The notes under the pieces: generated by a model
Databases searched by the model: none
The model's input: the letters and a program-made list of their open reading frames with translations, nothing else
What the model was told of the DNA's origin: nothing
In this document: piece after piece, positions 22,580-29,505 of the stretch
Layout of the letters: every line of letters starts with the position of its first letter
Position numbering within the stretch: position 1 is the stretch's first letter
Position numbers and translations under genes: made by a program
Virus record (IMG/VR): IMGVR_UViG_3300024344_000063
Span: 1-34,377 of that record
DNA length: 34,377 nucleotides
Strand: one strand, 5' to 3'
Source: a virus

Positions 22580-23142
22580 TCTATAACTAACTCCTCTTTG
22601 ATTTCATTACCCCAAGCATCCCATCCTTTAGCTCTTTCTCTAGCAAAGAGTTCTATTCTAGGTAAATCTCCCATGAGTGAAACTATTCTATCTCTAATTT
22701 CATCAGGTTTCTTTGAATGTCTTTCAGGAATAGATTCAATAATTTGTCTAACTCCTGCATCTATTCGTTTAGGTTTTCCTTTAGTAGCCAATAAACAAAT
22801 CTCAGCATTAGCTCTAGTCCATCTTCCCATTCCAAGAAATGAATTACCATTTGAATAATTCTTAACCCATGTAAAAGCTACAGTTTTGAAAGTAAAACCC
22901 CATGCCTTAACACAATCTAATCCTTCTTGTAATTTTGGAAATGTAACCCACATAAACAAAACACAATTATCTGCAGCTAAATCTTCTACATTTAATCGTG
23001 TTACATCATAATTTGATAATACTTGATACTTACATCCTGCTCCTCTATTTCCTGCAAGAGCTTTATCTTCATAACTCCATGCAGGATCAGCAAGGATAAT
23101 TTCATATTTTTTTCCGTTATCACACTTTAGCATAACATCCAC
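22573..23142 (-). CDS. MT-A70 family DNA N6-adenine methyltransferase
   Basis: This 189-residue enzyme would methylate adenine in DNA with S-adenosylmethionine. The catalytic motif IV is DPAW in IILADPAWSYEDKAL (Asp18-Trp21), and FMWVTFPKLQEGLDCVKAWG, NAEICLLATKGKPK, SIPERHSKKPDEIRDRI and ELFARERAKGWDAWGNE are typical of MT-A70 enzymes in phages. No restriction gene accompanies it, so it is probably an orphan used to evade host restriction or mark viral DNA. The GTG start (or ATG at 23133) lies within the end of a small cysteine-rich frame, with a GGAG upstream. Confidence 0.85.
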   Translation of the reverse strand: MDVMLKCDNGKKYEIILADPAWSYEDKALAGNRGAGCKYQVLSNYDVTRLNVEDLAADNCVLFMWVTFPKLQEGLDCVKAWGFTFKTVAFTWVKNYSNGNSFLGMGRWTRANAEICLLATKGKPKRIDAGVRQIIESIPERHSKKPDEIRDRIVSLMGDLPRIELFARERAKGWDAWGNEIKEELVIDW

Positions 23143-23278
23143 ATTCTCCTATTTTAGCTCCACATTTTCCCCTACCTCTACTCCAAGCTTCACAAAACTC
23201 TTTTTGTAATCCACACTTCATACAAACTATTTGACCTCCTTTAACAAAATCAGTACATTGACAGAACTCTTCACTCAT
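23120..23278 (-). CDS. Small cysteine-rich (zinc-binding) protein
   Basis: This 52-codon ATG frame contains FCQCTDF, VCMKCGLQKEFC, GKCGAKIGECGCY, nine cysteines arranged as CxC, CxxC and CxC. It fills the gap between the RecB-like nuclease and the methyltransferase and overlaps both, the former by an ATGA. That coupling and the cysteine pattern support a real small zinc protein. Function is unknown. Confidence 0.55.
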   Translation of the reverse strand: MSEEFCQCTDFVKGGQIVCMKCGLQKEFCEAWSRGRGKCGAKIGECGCYAKV

Positions 23279-23943
23279 TTCTTATTGAACTTTGTAATCC
23301 TTGAATGAAGAGCTTCTGTATAGTTTGAAGGATTCTCTATATACTCCTGTATATATCCATCCTCTGTAGAAATCATAACTACAATTCTTTCTATTCTTTC
23401 TTGTGTTAGTTCTTCCCACATCAAAGCATAGCAAGTAGCTTGAATGAAATAACCTTGTAATTGTTCCATTGATTTGTATTTTCTTTTCCTACTTGTTTTG
23501 AAATCAATAATACTTAGCACTCCTTGATGTTCTGCAATACAATCAGAAGTTCCTCCTAACTTCATATTATCAGAATACAATCCAATTTCACAAGCTCTGA
23601 TATTATCAATCTTTTCTAATAATGGTTTTAATTGATTGAAATGTCCGTTTAACAATAATCCTTTTCCAATGGATAAATCATTTCTCAGATAAGATTCAGC
23701 AGCCTCATGTACTAGAGTGCCTAATTTACCTGATTCTTTGAAAATATGATTTGCTACTTGTTCTCCAATGTTTTTCTTCCAAATCTCCAATCCGGTTTTA
23801 TCTGAAGTTTTTGATATCATTCCAGTTACAGAAGGATATTCAATACCTTGAGGATTCTGATAGAAGTGTTTTCCCTCTTTTGCGATCATTTTTGAAGGAT
23901 CTTTATCTGAATAGGTATGAGTTACCCAAGTGAAATGTTTCAT
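23275..23943 (-). CDS. PD-(D/E)XK exonuclease, RecB/Cas4-like
   Basis: This 222-residue protein has the nuclease core: SVTGMISKTSDKTGLEIW near the N-terminus, then GTLVHEAAESYL with the His of the RecB-type motif, KLGGTSDCIAEHQG and LSIIDFKTSRKRKY (the D and the D-x-K), and QLQGYFIQATCYALM as motif with Gln and Tyr. This combination is that of the RecB exonuclease family. It would resect DNA ends during viral recombination or replication. The ATG is preceded by AGGAGAT. No Cys cluster for an iron-sulphur site is seen, unlike Cas4. A 24-bp inverted repeat lies just upstream. Confidence 0.8.
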   Translation of the reverse strand: MKHFTWVTHTYSDKDPSKMIAKEGKHFYQNPQGIEYPSVTGMISKTSDKTGLEIWKKNIGEQVANHIFKESGKLGTLVHEAAESYLRNDLSIGKGLLLNGHFNQLKPLLEKIDNIRACEIGLYSDNMKLGGTSDCIAEHQGVLSIIDFKTSRKRKYKSMEQLQGYFIQATCYALMWEELTQERIERIVVMISTEDGYIQEYIENPSNYTEALHSRITKFNKK

Positions 23944-23988
23944 TAGAAAAATCTCCTTTCTGTTAAGTTAGGCGTAAACTGTAAATCG

Positions 23989-24092
23989 ATAGCTAACGTA
24001 GCTAACGTTTTTGAACTACTAACTAACACAAATGAAGAATATAGAGTAAAAGTTCTAAGAAGTATTTGAAAAACGTTAGCTACGTTAGCTAT
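23989..24092. repeat. Perfect 24-bp inverted repeat with tandem AGCTAACGT 9-mers
   Basis: Left arm 23989-24012 and right arm 24069-24092 are perfect inverted copies. Each contains AGCTAACGT (or its complement) twice in tandem. The arms extend inwards for about eight more bases with two mismatches, leaving a loop near 40 nt. The segment is non-coding, between the 44-residue gene and the RecB-like gene. Candidates are a replication origin with initiator-binding iterons, a regulator-binding operator for the nuclease-methyltransferase operon, or a hairpin terminator. A WTACTTCY element (24058-24065) lies in it, but with no start at the usual distance. Confidence 0.7.
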
Positions 24093-24097
24093 AGCGA

Positions 24098-24232
24098 TCA
24101 AGAATTTACCTCTATTTCATCTGATGTTTTATACTGTTTTGACCATACACAAGAATATTTTTCTCCGTCTTTTAGATAGAATTGAAAATATCTTTGAGTT
24201 CCGTAATCACTATGAAGAACTATTAGTTTCAA
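24098..24232 (-). CDS. Small hypothetical protein downstream of the primase-helicase
   Basis: This 44-codon frame starts at TTG in a TTGA overlap with the primase-helicase stop. It reads KLIVLHSDYGTQRYFQFYL then KDGEKYSCVWSKQYKTSDEI, with alternating strand-like hydrophobics, and stops just outside the inverted repeat. The overlap and protein-like composition support it. No family is recognised. Confidence 0.5.
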   Translation of the reverse strand: MKLIVLHSDYGTQRYFQFYLKDGEKYSCVWSKQYKTSDEIEVNS

Positions 24233-26274
24233 GAAATAGCCTCTTGTTTCCCATCTCTAAGGAATTTTGGTAGGGTAATTCCTTTCCATATCCATAATTG
24301 ACTTCCTGCTTCTCCTCTTCTCCCATCAGTTACACCTGTTAATTCCTTGATGTATTTTCCAAAAGTAGTTTTAGATTCCTTTCCTACTTTGTTAATTTTA
24401 CAATATCTGAAATATTCATTGAATAAAACCTCCTTCTCTATCTCATGTTCTGCTCCATACACTAGTTCCTCATTACAATATTTTTGAAGAGGTTCTGCAT
24501 ACTCTTCCCATTTCTTCCTCAAATCATCAAGATTAGGAGGATGTCTAAAGTTTCCTCTAGTTTTCAAATCTGCAGCCACTTTGATTAATTGATTAAAGAA
24601 TCCTGAAATCTCTGATGATTCAATTAGTTTCTCTTTTAATCCCACATCAGGTTTATCTGCAAATGATTCGAGCCATTCTATAATTATGAATCTTCTAAAA
24701 AATGCTAATGACTCATCATTAATTCTAGGAAATCTATTAGCAGAGAATAACAGTTTAGCTATACAGTTCATTTTGAAAGGAGCTTGGTTCTTTCTATCTA
24801 CTGTAATAGGATCTCCTGAAATAATCATCTTGATAATTCCAAGATTAACTAATTCATTACTCTCAATATCTGCATAGATGTTTGATAACTTTCCATCTAA
24901 CTCAGCCCTTGCAAAACGATTAGTAGCAATCTCATGAATAGAAACATTTGATACGTTTAACTTTCCTAGCATTGTATCAATGATATTAAGGAATGTACTC
25001 TTTCCGTTTGCTCCATCTCCAATAAACATAAAGGCTTTCTCTAGACTTGCATCTTTGAGCAAACAATAAGCAGCAGCTTCTAAGGCTGTCAATCTTTGAT
25101 CATCATCAGGTAAACACTCATTGAGAAATTTGTCAATCAATGGACACTTTGCTAAAGGATCATAATTGATATTGAGTTTAATTCTACTCATATATTCAGG
25201 AGTGTGATCTTTAAATTCTCCTGTCTTAATGTTGAACAATCCATTTTGTAGATTCAAAACATCTACATCATTATCAAAGACTTCTCTATCTATCATTGTT
25301 CTTCTTCTAATTAGATTAACAACTTCTCTAACTGCAGAGAGTCTAGGTTTTTCTAAGCGTTTCTCTGCTTCTTCTTCAATTAACTGCTCTCCATAAATTA
25401 CATAGATTCCTTCTTGATAGACTAGAATTTCTCTAGTATCTTTCAAAGTCCTAAAGAAATATTCATTCATTAAATCATCAGCTACTCCATCAACTGAACC
25501 CTCCTTGATTTCCCCTTTCTGTCCTCCATCTTCTTTAGGAAGCCATCTAGAATAAGCATCCTGACAAATCTTTATTAGTTCACTTTGAGGTAAATTAACT
25601 CCTGTCGATTTATTCCAATCATTCATTACATATTCTAGAGTTTCAATACTGTCTGCCTTGTCAGAAAATAGAAAATGATTTGCTAACTTTACTGCTGTAA
25701 CATGGCGAGATCCCTCCTTTGCTCCCTCCTTTGCTACTTTGTTGTAATCAGTATCTTGTAGTTTTAACCCTCCTTCTTGATTGTCAAAGAAATAGGATAG
25801 TTTAGATTTGAAATATTCTGAAGTTACTGATTTTATGAATTTAGTATCTGAAATTATCTCGTATTGGTTTCCGTTCTCATGTGTACTTCCTGCTCCAATT
25901 ACATATTTTCCTTCAGCTTGAATATCAAAGTGAACTCCATTACTATCAAAGTTAAAGGACTTACAATGTTTATCAGCGAATAAATAAATGTGAAATCCCC
26001 CTCTACCTGTTCTAACTACTAGAGTTTCCTTTAGTGCATTAGGAATTACTTTATCAATAAACGCAGGATCAGTTACATGATCCAAATCAATTATAATCAA
26101 ATCTTTTGAAATATCCCCTCCTAATACTGCATAGTTATACCCATCAGGAATTTCTCCTGTGAATTTTTCACTCTGATATTTCTTCCATTCTACAGAAGGC
26201 TTTTTTGATTTCGGTAAAACTGGAATAATGTTTACTCCTTGTTTTTTTAAAACTTCAACAATATCAGAAATCAA
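24229..26274 (-). CDS. Prim-pol/SF3 helicase replication protein
   Basis: This 681-residue protein combines a primase-polymerase and a helicase. The N-terminal 200 residues match archaeal/phage prim-pol (DKDLIIIDLDHVTDPAF with the Asp pair near residue 60, then LVVRTGRGGFHIYLF). A linker of helices is followed by a D5-like and superfamily 3 helicase: Walker A IGDGANGKSTF near residue 418, KLSNIYADIES for Walker B, and AKLLFSANRFPRINDESLAF with the sensor Asn. It probably initiates genome replication. The TTG start is set by a strong AGGAGGAG at 8-14 nt upstream, within the preceding gene. Confidence 0.85.
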   Translation of the reverse strand: MISDIVEVLKKQGVNIIPVLPKSKKPSVEWKKYQSEKFTGEIPDGYNYAVLGGDISKDLIIIDLDHVTDPAFIDKVIPNALKETLVVRTGRGGFHIYLFADKHCKSFNFDSNGVHFDIQAEGKYVIGAGSTHENGNQYEIISDTKFIKSVTSEYFKSKLSYFFDNQEGGLKLQDTDYNKVAKEGAKEGSRHVTAVKLANHFLFSDKADSIETLEYVMNDWNKSTGVNLPQSELIKICQDAYSRWLPKEDGGQKGEIKEGSVDGVADDLMNEYFFRTLKDTREILVYQEGIYVIYGEQLIEEEAEKRLEKPRLSAVREVVNLIRRRTMIDREVFDNDVDVLNLQNGLFNIKTGEFKDHTPEYMSRIKLNINYDPLAKCPLIDKFLNECLPDDDQRLTALEAAAYCLLKDASLEKAFMFIGDGANGKSTFLNIIDTMLGKLNVSNVSIHEIATNRFARAELDGKLSNIYADIESNELVNLGIIKMIISGDPITVDRKNQAPFKMNCIAKLLFSANRFPRINDESLAFFRRFIIIEWLESFADKPDVGLKEKLIESSEISGFFNQLIKVAADLKTRGNFRHPPNLDDLRKKWEEYAEPLQKYCNEELVYGAEHEIEKEVLFNEYFRYCKINKVGKESKTTFGKYIKELTGVTDGRRGEAGSQLWIWKGITLPKFLRDGKQEAIS

Positions 26275-26438
26275 TTATTATTATCCTCCTCCTTTTTGTT
26301 AAGGAAGTATCGCAAGTCTTTCTCATCTTCTTCAATTTCAATTTCTAAATCAAGAGCTTGTTTGTAGAGATACCATTTCTGATATTTTTTAACTACGAGT
26401 TTCCTTTGACGTTCTTCAATGATTGAATCATAAGTCAT
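26271..26438 (-). CDS. Small charged helical protein
   Basis: This 55-codon ATG frame, MTYDSIIEERQRKLVVKKYQ, then YLYKQALDLEIEIEEDEKDL, ends KKEEDNN. It fits exactly between its neighbours with overlaps (ATGACT at one end, TTGA at the other), so it is probably a translated small protein of the early operon. Its 3' end carries the Shine-Dalgarno of the primase-helicase gene. No function is recognised. Confidence 0.55.
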   Translation of the reverse strand: MTYDSIIEERQRKLVVKKYQKWYLYKQALDLEIEIEEDEKDLRYFLNKKEEDNNN

Positions 26439-26611
26439 TTTAATAATTTCCTTAAATCTTTAATGACTTTAGCTTCTTTCTCAAGTCTAACTACATGATC
26501 ATTCCAATCAACAGAATATAGTAATTCATCATTCTGATAAACAGATACAGAATAACCTATTACCTTTACAGTAACATCATGTCCTACCCATGACATAATT
26601 TCTTCACTCAT
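26435..26611 (-). CDS. Small hypothetical protein
   Basis: This 58-codon ATG frame reads MSEEIMSWVGHDVTVKVIGY, then SVYQNDELLYSVDW and a basic helix (LEKEAKVIKDLRKLLK). It overlaps the stop upstream (ATGA) and the start downstream. It looks like a strand-rich domain followed by a helix. Unknown function, early operon. Confidence 0.55.
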   Translation of the reverse strand: MSEEIMSWVGHDVTVKVIGYSVSVYQNDELLYSVDWNDHVVRLEKEAKVIKDLRKLLK

Positions 26612-26949
26612 CCCCTCTCTCTCCTTGCTTTCAATATCCTAACAAACTCATCCAAGTCAAAATTCTTGTAAGCTTCAATCTTTGTTATTAATTGATGAAC
26701 TGGACTTGTCACATAGGCAAAATCTTCAGGAGTATTTTCAACTCTGATTTTTAAAAATTTAAAATATTTTAAATCGCCTTTAGCTCCTTTAGGATGATCT
26801 CTCCTTCTATCTCCAAAGAATTTATAATTAAAATGATGAAACACCATTCCCATTTTGTGTTTGGTAACTCCTGTAACTTGGCATTTACCTAAGAAGAATT
26901 TATCAGCTAAATCTTGTTTGATTCCTCTGATGATATCTCTAGTAGTCAT
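26608..26949 (-). CDS. Degenerate HNH-like protein
   Basis: This 113-residue basic protein contains GKCQVTGVTKHKMGMVFHHFNY near residues 21-42 and TSPVHQLITKIEAY near 80-95. The C...HH...H arrangement recalls the His-Me (HNH) nuclease fold, where MVFHH is the 'xxHH' core and VHQLI the 'C-H-xLI' helix, but the second Cys pair is missing. A structural relative or inactive HNH protein is possible. It overlaps both neighbours in the early operon. Confidence 0.4.
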   Translation of the reverse strand: MTTRDIIRGIKQDLADKFFLGKCQVTGVTKHKMGMVFHHFNYKFFGDRRRDHPKGAKGDLKYFKFLKIRVENTPEDFAYVTSPVHQLITKIEAYKNFDLDEFVRILKARRERG

Positions 26950-27497
26950 GAGTAAAAACCCTCTACTCGTGTTCTTTTGAAATTACAATTAAAACAAAGA
27001 ACTTCTAAATCGTCTACTTTTCTTTCTCCTGAAATAATATCTTTATAGATATTATCATGCACAGTATATTTTTTCCTATCAATCGAGCCATTTTTTTTAC
27101 TATGTTCTAAAGTAAGAATATCTAAATCTGTTATTTTACAATGAATTTTTTCTTTTTGCCAACCATTACAGAATACATAAGTGAATCCTTTACTTTCCTG
27201 AATAATCATATATGCTTGTTTTTTATTTTCTACTCGTGATTGTCTACGTTTTCGATTAGATCTTTGTCGCTGTTTGCTTAATAAATTAGGATTTTTTTTA
27301 CACCATTTTGCAAGGGTTTTTCGTGTTTTACATCTATTATTTTTTCCCCATTCTTTAGAACAATCATTAAGTTTTATTCTGTTTTTTTTATAATAGTTTT
27401 TAATATAATATTTATTGTTATAACGGAATACTCTATTAATAATAAATTGATATTTTTTAGTATGAGAAGGATAGTAAGGCAACATCAACTGACTCAT
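26946..27497 (-). CDS. HNH endonuclease-like protein
   Basis: This 183-residue protein is very basic in its first 100 residues (Asn/Lys/Arg/Tyr-rich, e.g. CKTRKTLAKWCKKNPNLLSK), followed by an HNH module: ITDLDILTLEHSKKNGSIDRK, YKDIISGERKVDDLEVLCFN and CNFKRT. The LEH, NG and LCFNCN pieces match HNH families with 'DHxxGxGxxHR...LLCANCN'. The first Cys pair is replaced, so zinc binding may differ. It could be a homing nuclease or a nicking enzyme. A free-standing insertion within the operon is plausible, given its stronger A+T bias. Confidence 0.6.
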   Translation of the reverse strand: MSQLMLPYYPSHTKKYQFIINRVFRYNNKYYIKNYYKKNRIKLNDCSKEWGKNNRCKTRKTLAKWCKKNPNLLSKQRQRSNRKRRQSRVENKKQAYMIIQESKGFTYVFCNGWQKEKIHCKITDLDILTLEHSKKNGSIDRKKYTVHDNIYKDIISGERKVDDLEVLCFNCNFKRTRVEGFYS

Positions 27498-27643
27498 TAG
27501 ATTTCGACTCCATTCTCATCATACTCTTTAAAATCAGGATGCAACGCAGTAACTTTCTTAGGCGATTTTTTGTAATTGTAAAAAGGTTCAAAGTCTAATC
27601 TTTCTTCGTATGCTGTTTGCTCTGCTTCTTCTTCAGGAGTCAT
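27497..27643 (-). CDS. Small acidic protein
   Basis: This 48-codon ATG frame, MTPEEEAEQTAYEERLDFEP, then FYNYKKSPKKVTALHPDF and an acidic end, overlaps its neighbours at both ends (ATGA upstream, ATG downstream), which supports it. It has no recognised motif. Early operon. Confidence 0.5.
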   Translation of the reverse strand: MTPEEEAEQTAYEERLDFEPFYNYKKSPKKVTALHPDFKEYDENGVEI

Positions 27644-27879
27644 TCTAACCCCTTCCTCCATTCTGCAAAGTCTTTACAATCAATCAAAACAAAATGAGAT
27701 TTGATAGAACGAAATAGATTAAACTCCTCGTTCTCAATCATTTGTTTTACAAGTCGTCTTTCAGACTCACCTGAAACATTAAACAATCCTAAGAGAGATT
27801 CTAACTTTCTCTCATACTCTTGAAATTCTGGGTTTATCAAAAATGAAGAAAAAGATGGAGCTGAACTATGCTTGTTCAT
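27640..27879 (-). CDS. Small hypothetical protein
   Basis: This protein is 79 residues from ATG 27879, which has an AAGGAG Shine-Dalgarno 10 nt upstream. The alternative TTG at 27885 would leave too short a spacing. It contains INPEFQEYERKLESLLGLFN and ESERRLVKQMIENEEFN, both helical, and DCKDFAEWRKGLE. No motif is recognised. Early operon. Confidence 0.5.
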   Translation of the reverse strand: MNKHSSAPSFSSFLINPEFQEYERKLESLLGLFNVSGESERRLVKQMIENEEFNLFRSIKSHFVLIDCKDFAEWRKGLE

Positions 27880-28351
27880 AAACAAAATACTCCTTCTTTG
27901 ACTTTTGGGATGTTTTCGACACTTGTTTGACTTTGAGTTCTCCTCCTTGATTTACAGCCATACAAAGAGCTGTTGGAGTTACTAAACCCGAATCGTCTTT
28001 TGTGTAGAATTTTTCTACTAAGTAAGTTCTTGTAGTGTAGAACTTGTTTACTTGTTCTCCATCTATTTCGAAACTCTCTTTCGTAGTTACTAATGTGCCA
28101 AGATGCTCCTCGTAATCCTTTCGAACTACTTCAGTAATTGTATGAGGTCTATCTCCTAATCTTGCGATAGATACTCCTACTCCACTTGAAGCAAACTCAG
28201 CGAGTTTGATTTCTGCTATTTCTTTTACACCTCCTACTGAAATTGTGCTACGATAGCACTCTACAAGATCCTTCTCAATACATTCAGGACACTTGCAGTA
28301 ATAGGTAGAACATTCATCATGCTCTGCCATTTGACATTCTACACAGGACAT
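27866..28351 (-). CDS. Zinc-binding N-terminus protein of unknown function
   Basis: This 161-residue protein begins MSCVECQMAEHDECSTYYCK, followed by CPECIEKDLVEC, with CxxC, H, C, CxCxxC cysteine spacing suggesting two zinc ions. The rest is strand-rich (LGTLVTTKESFEIDGEQVN, FYTTRTYLVEKFYT). It overlaps the next gene and starts with a one-base stop/start overlap. It may bind nucleic acid or a protein partner in early infection. The family is not recognised. Confidence 0.5.
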   Translation of the reverse strand: MSCVECQMAEHDECSTYYCKCPECIEKDLVECYRSTISVGGVKEIAEIKLAEFASSGVGVSIARLGDRPHTITEVVRKDYEEHLGTLVTTKESFEIDGEQVNKFYTTRTYLVEKFYTKDDSGLVTPTALCMAVNQGGELKVKQVSKTSQKSKKEYFVYEQA

Positions 28352-28755
28352 TAGACTACAATCTCCATTTCTTTTGGAAGTCTGCCCTGCTTCTGTAATC
28401 GTCTAATCTTTGCCTTGTAGTTTTTCTTTGCTACGAAAGATTTGTTTTTTGATAATTCGTAATACTGTGAGAGTGAACGAGCCTTGTTATTTTTGTGAGT
28501 ACACTCTTGACAGAATACTTTGTAAATAGAACCTGATGAATTGCCTAACTCTCCTCTAATAATTGGATCAAATACTTCAGTACATCCTAAACATCTAACT
28601 TTAGAAACTAGATGAGCATCATGTCTGCATTGTTTACAGAACTTGTATTTGGAACCCTTTACGGTTCCTGTTTTGTTGTAAGTCAATCTATTCAACTCAA
28701 AATCAGTTAAGAGTTTTTTACAATCAGCATTAGTACAAAAGAAAAAGTTAGGCAA
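28351..28755 (-). CDS. Zinc-finger protein, paralogue A
   Basis: This 134-residue protein has three CxxC/CxxxxC units: FFCTNADCKKLLTDFELNRL, then KFCKQCRHDAH, VRCLGCTEVFD and VFCQECTHKNNK, with basic helices between. The first segment is almost the same as that of the gene immediately upstream (LCANAHCKNLLTDFELKRL), so the two are tandem duplicates. A TTG start is backed by an AAGGAGGT Shine-Dalgarno. It may be an early transcription regulator acting in the host; not proven. Confidence 0.55.
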   Translation of the reverse strand: MPNFFFCTNADCKKLLTDFELNRLTYNKTGTVKGSKYKFCKQCRHDAHLVSKVRCLGCTEVFDPIIRGELGNSSGSIYKVFCQECTHKNNKARSLSQYYELSKNKSFVAKKNYKAKIRRLQKQGRLPKEMEIVV

Positions 28756-28999
28756 TAGGAACTACCTCCTTCTTCTGAGTTACTCTACAATTATCACAAA
28801 CATTTTGAAAGATAGATTTGAAATTAGAAAATCCATTCTCACAGGTTAAGCATCTAAGTTTTTGAATATTCTTTAGATGATATCTTTTACAAGTAATACA
28901 GAATTTGTCTTTTGTTCTTTGAAATGGAACTACTCCTAATCTTTTTAATTCAAAATCTGTAAGAAGATTCTTACAATGAGCATTAGCACAGAGTAACAA
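28748..28999 (-). CDS. Zinc-finger protein, paralogue B
   Basis: This is an 83-residue shorter paralogue of the next gene: LCANAHCKNLLTDFELKRL, KFCITCKRYH, LRCLTCENGFSNF and VCDNCRV. Four CxxC-type pairs predict two zinc sites. It is the first gene of the early operon. The start is TTG with GGGGAGG about 9 nt upstream. Confidence 0.55.
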   Translation of the reverse strand: MLLCANAHCKNLLTDFELKRLGVVPFQRTKDKFCITCKRYHLKNIQKLRCLTCENGFSNFKSIFQNVCDNCRVTQKKEVVPIA

Positions 29000-29000
29000 T

Positions 29001-29141
29001 CTAGATATCCTCCCCTTGATAACATTCTAGATTCTTACAATCTGGACAGAGCCAAATTTCAGCTCCTAATAGTTCAGATGTTCTTTTGACTACTACTGGA
29101 TCGTGTTCACAAGAATAAACAGGAAGAGAACCTATTCTGAT
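29001..29141 (-). pseudogene. Zinc-ribbon reading frame lacking a start codon
   Basis: An open frame of 46 codons ends at 29001 and reads PVYSCEHDPVVVKRTSELLG, then EIWLCPDCKNLECYQGEDI, with C, H and a CPDC/C zinc pattern like that of its neighbours. No ATG, GTG or TTG fits upstream before a stop. An ATG at 29145 opens a different frame that would need a +1 shift. It may be a broken early gene, a frameshift or sequence error, or use a rare start. Confidence 0.35.
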
Positions 29142-29505
29142 TCATCTTCCTGCGAACTTGCAGGATTTACCAATTTACAGTTTTTCCAATTCCTAAACAT
29201 ATCTTTCGCAATTAATAGAGATTAACCTATCCTAATAAGTAATGCGATTGAATGAAGTTACTAACTTAGTGTAAATTAAATTAACAAGATAGCAGTTAAT
29301 CATTCCATAATGGAATTTATTTTTCTTAATTTATGCGTAAATCTTAGATATTAAAGAAAGGGAAGATCAAGCAAGGAAAACATAAATCGCGAAAGATATG
29401 CTAGCTGCCCGATCCTCCCATTATATTAGACTAATCTCTTATTTAAACTCAGTATATAAAATCCCAAAGTTAGCACTATGATATTTAAGCTAAGATCATA
29501 AGGTA
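29142..29505. other. Non-coding integrase-flanking region with repeats
   Basis: These 364 bases hold no plausible gene. They contain a 12-bp perfect inverted repeat (catatctttcgc at 29198-29209 and gcgaaagatatg at 29389-29400), a palindrome attccataatggaat (29302-29316), a TTTATATA TATA-like box on the minus strand (29453-29460) and a long hairpin (29360-29419). The nonamer atcgcgaaa (29386-29394) recurs on the other side of the integrase at 30693-30701. Position beside the integrase makes it a candidate attP and control region. I could not identify a tRNA fragment that would mark the attachment core. Confidence 0.55.
29360..29419 (-). ncRNA. Candidate structured RNA/leader hairpin
   Basis: As minus-strand RNA the ends GGGAGGAUC and GAUCUUCCC pair completely (one G-U), enclosing 42 nt that contain a second hairpin (CAUAUC/GAUUUAUG with a bulge), and the 3' end runs into UUUCUUU. 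A TTTATATA box with a GGGATTT upstream lies 34-41 nt before the 5' end. Together these would fit a short, promoter-driven RNA with a terminator, or an integrase/recombination site. No known RNA family is recognised. Confidence 0.4.

Noticed and set aside
22277-23142. Idea of a diaminopurine (Z-genome) system based on the dATP/dGTP hydrolase-like gene
   Set aside because: No PurZ-like adenylosuccinate synthetase or Z-type DNA polymerase is present.
23275-23943. Cas4 or a CRISPR-related nuclease
   Set aside because: No cysteine cluster, no CRISPR array and no other Cas gene; the motifs fit general RecB-family phage exonucleases.
24686-24877. Plus-strand frame within the helicase domain
   Set aside because: It lies opposite the conserved SF3 helicase motifs and has no supporting signals.
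26303-26310. WTACTTCY match upstream of the primase-helicase gene
   Set aside because: It lies within the 55-residue gene (codons for RYFL) in a tight operon where a strong Shine-Dalgarno explains expression; probably coincidental.
29360-29419. tRNA gene
   Set aside because: The stem ends resemble an acceptor stem, but the element is only 60 nt and lacks D-arm, anticodon arm and TTC loop.
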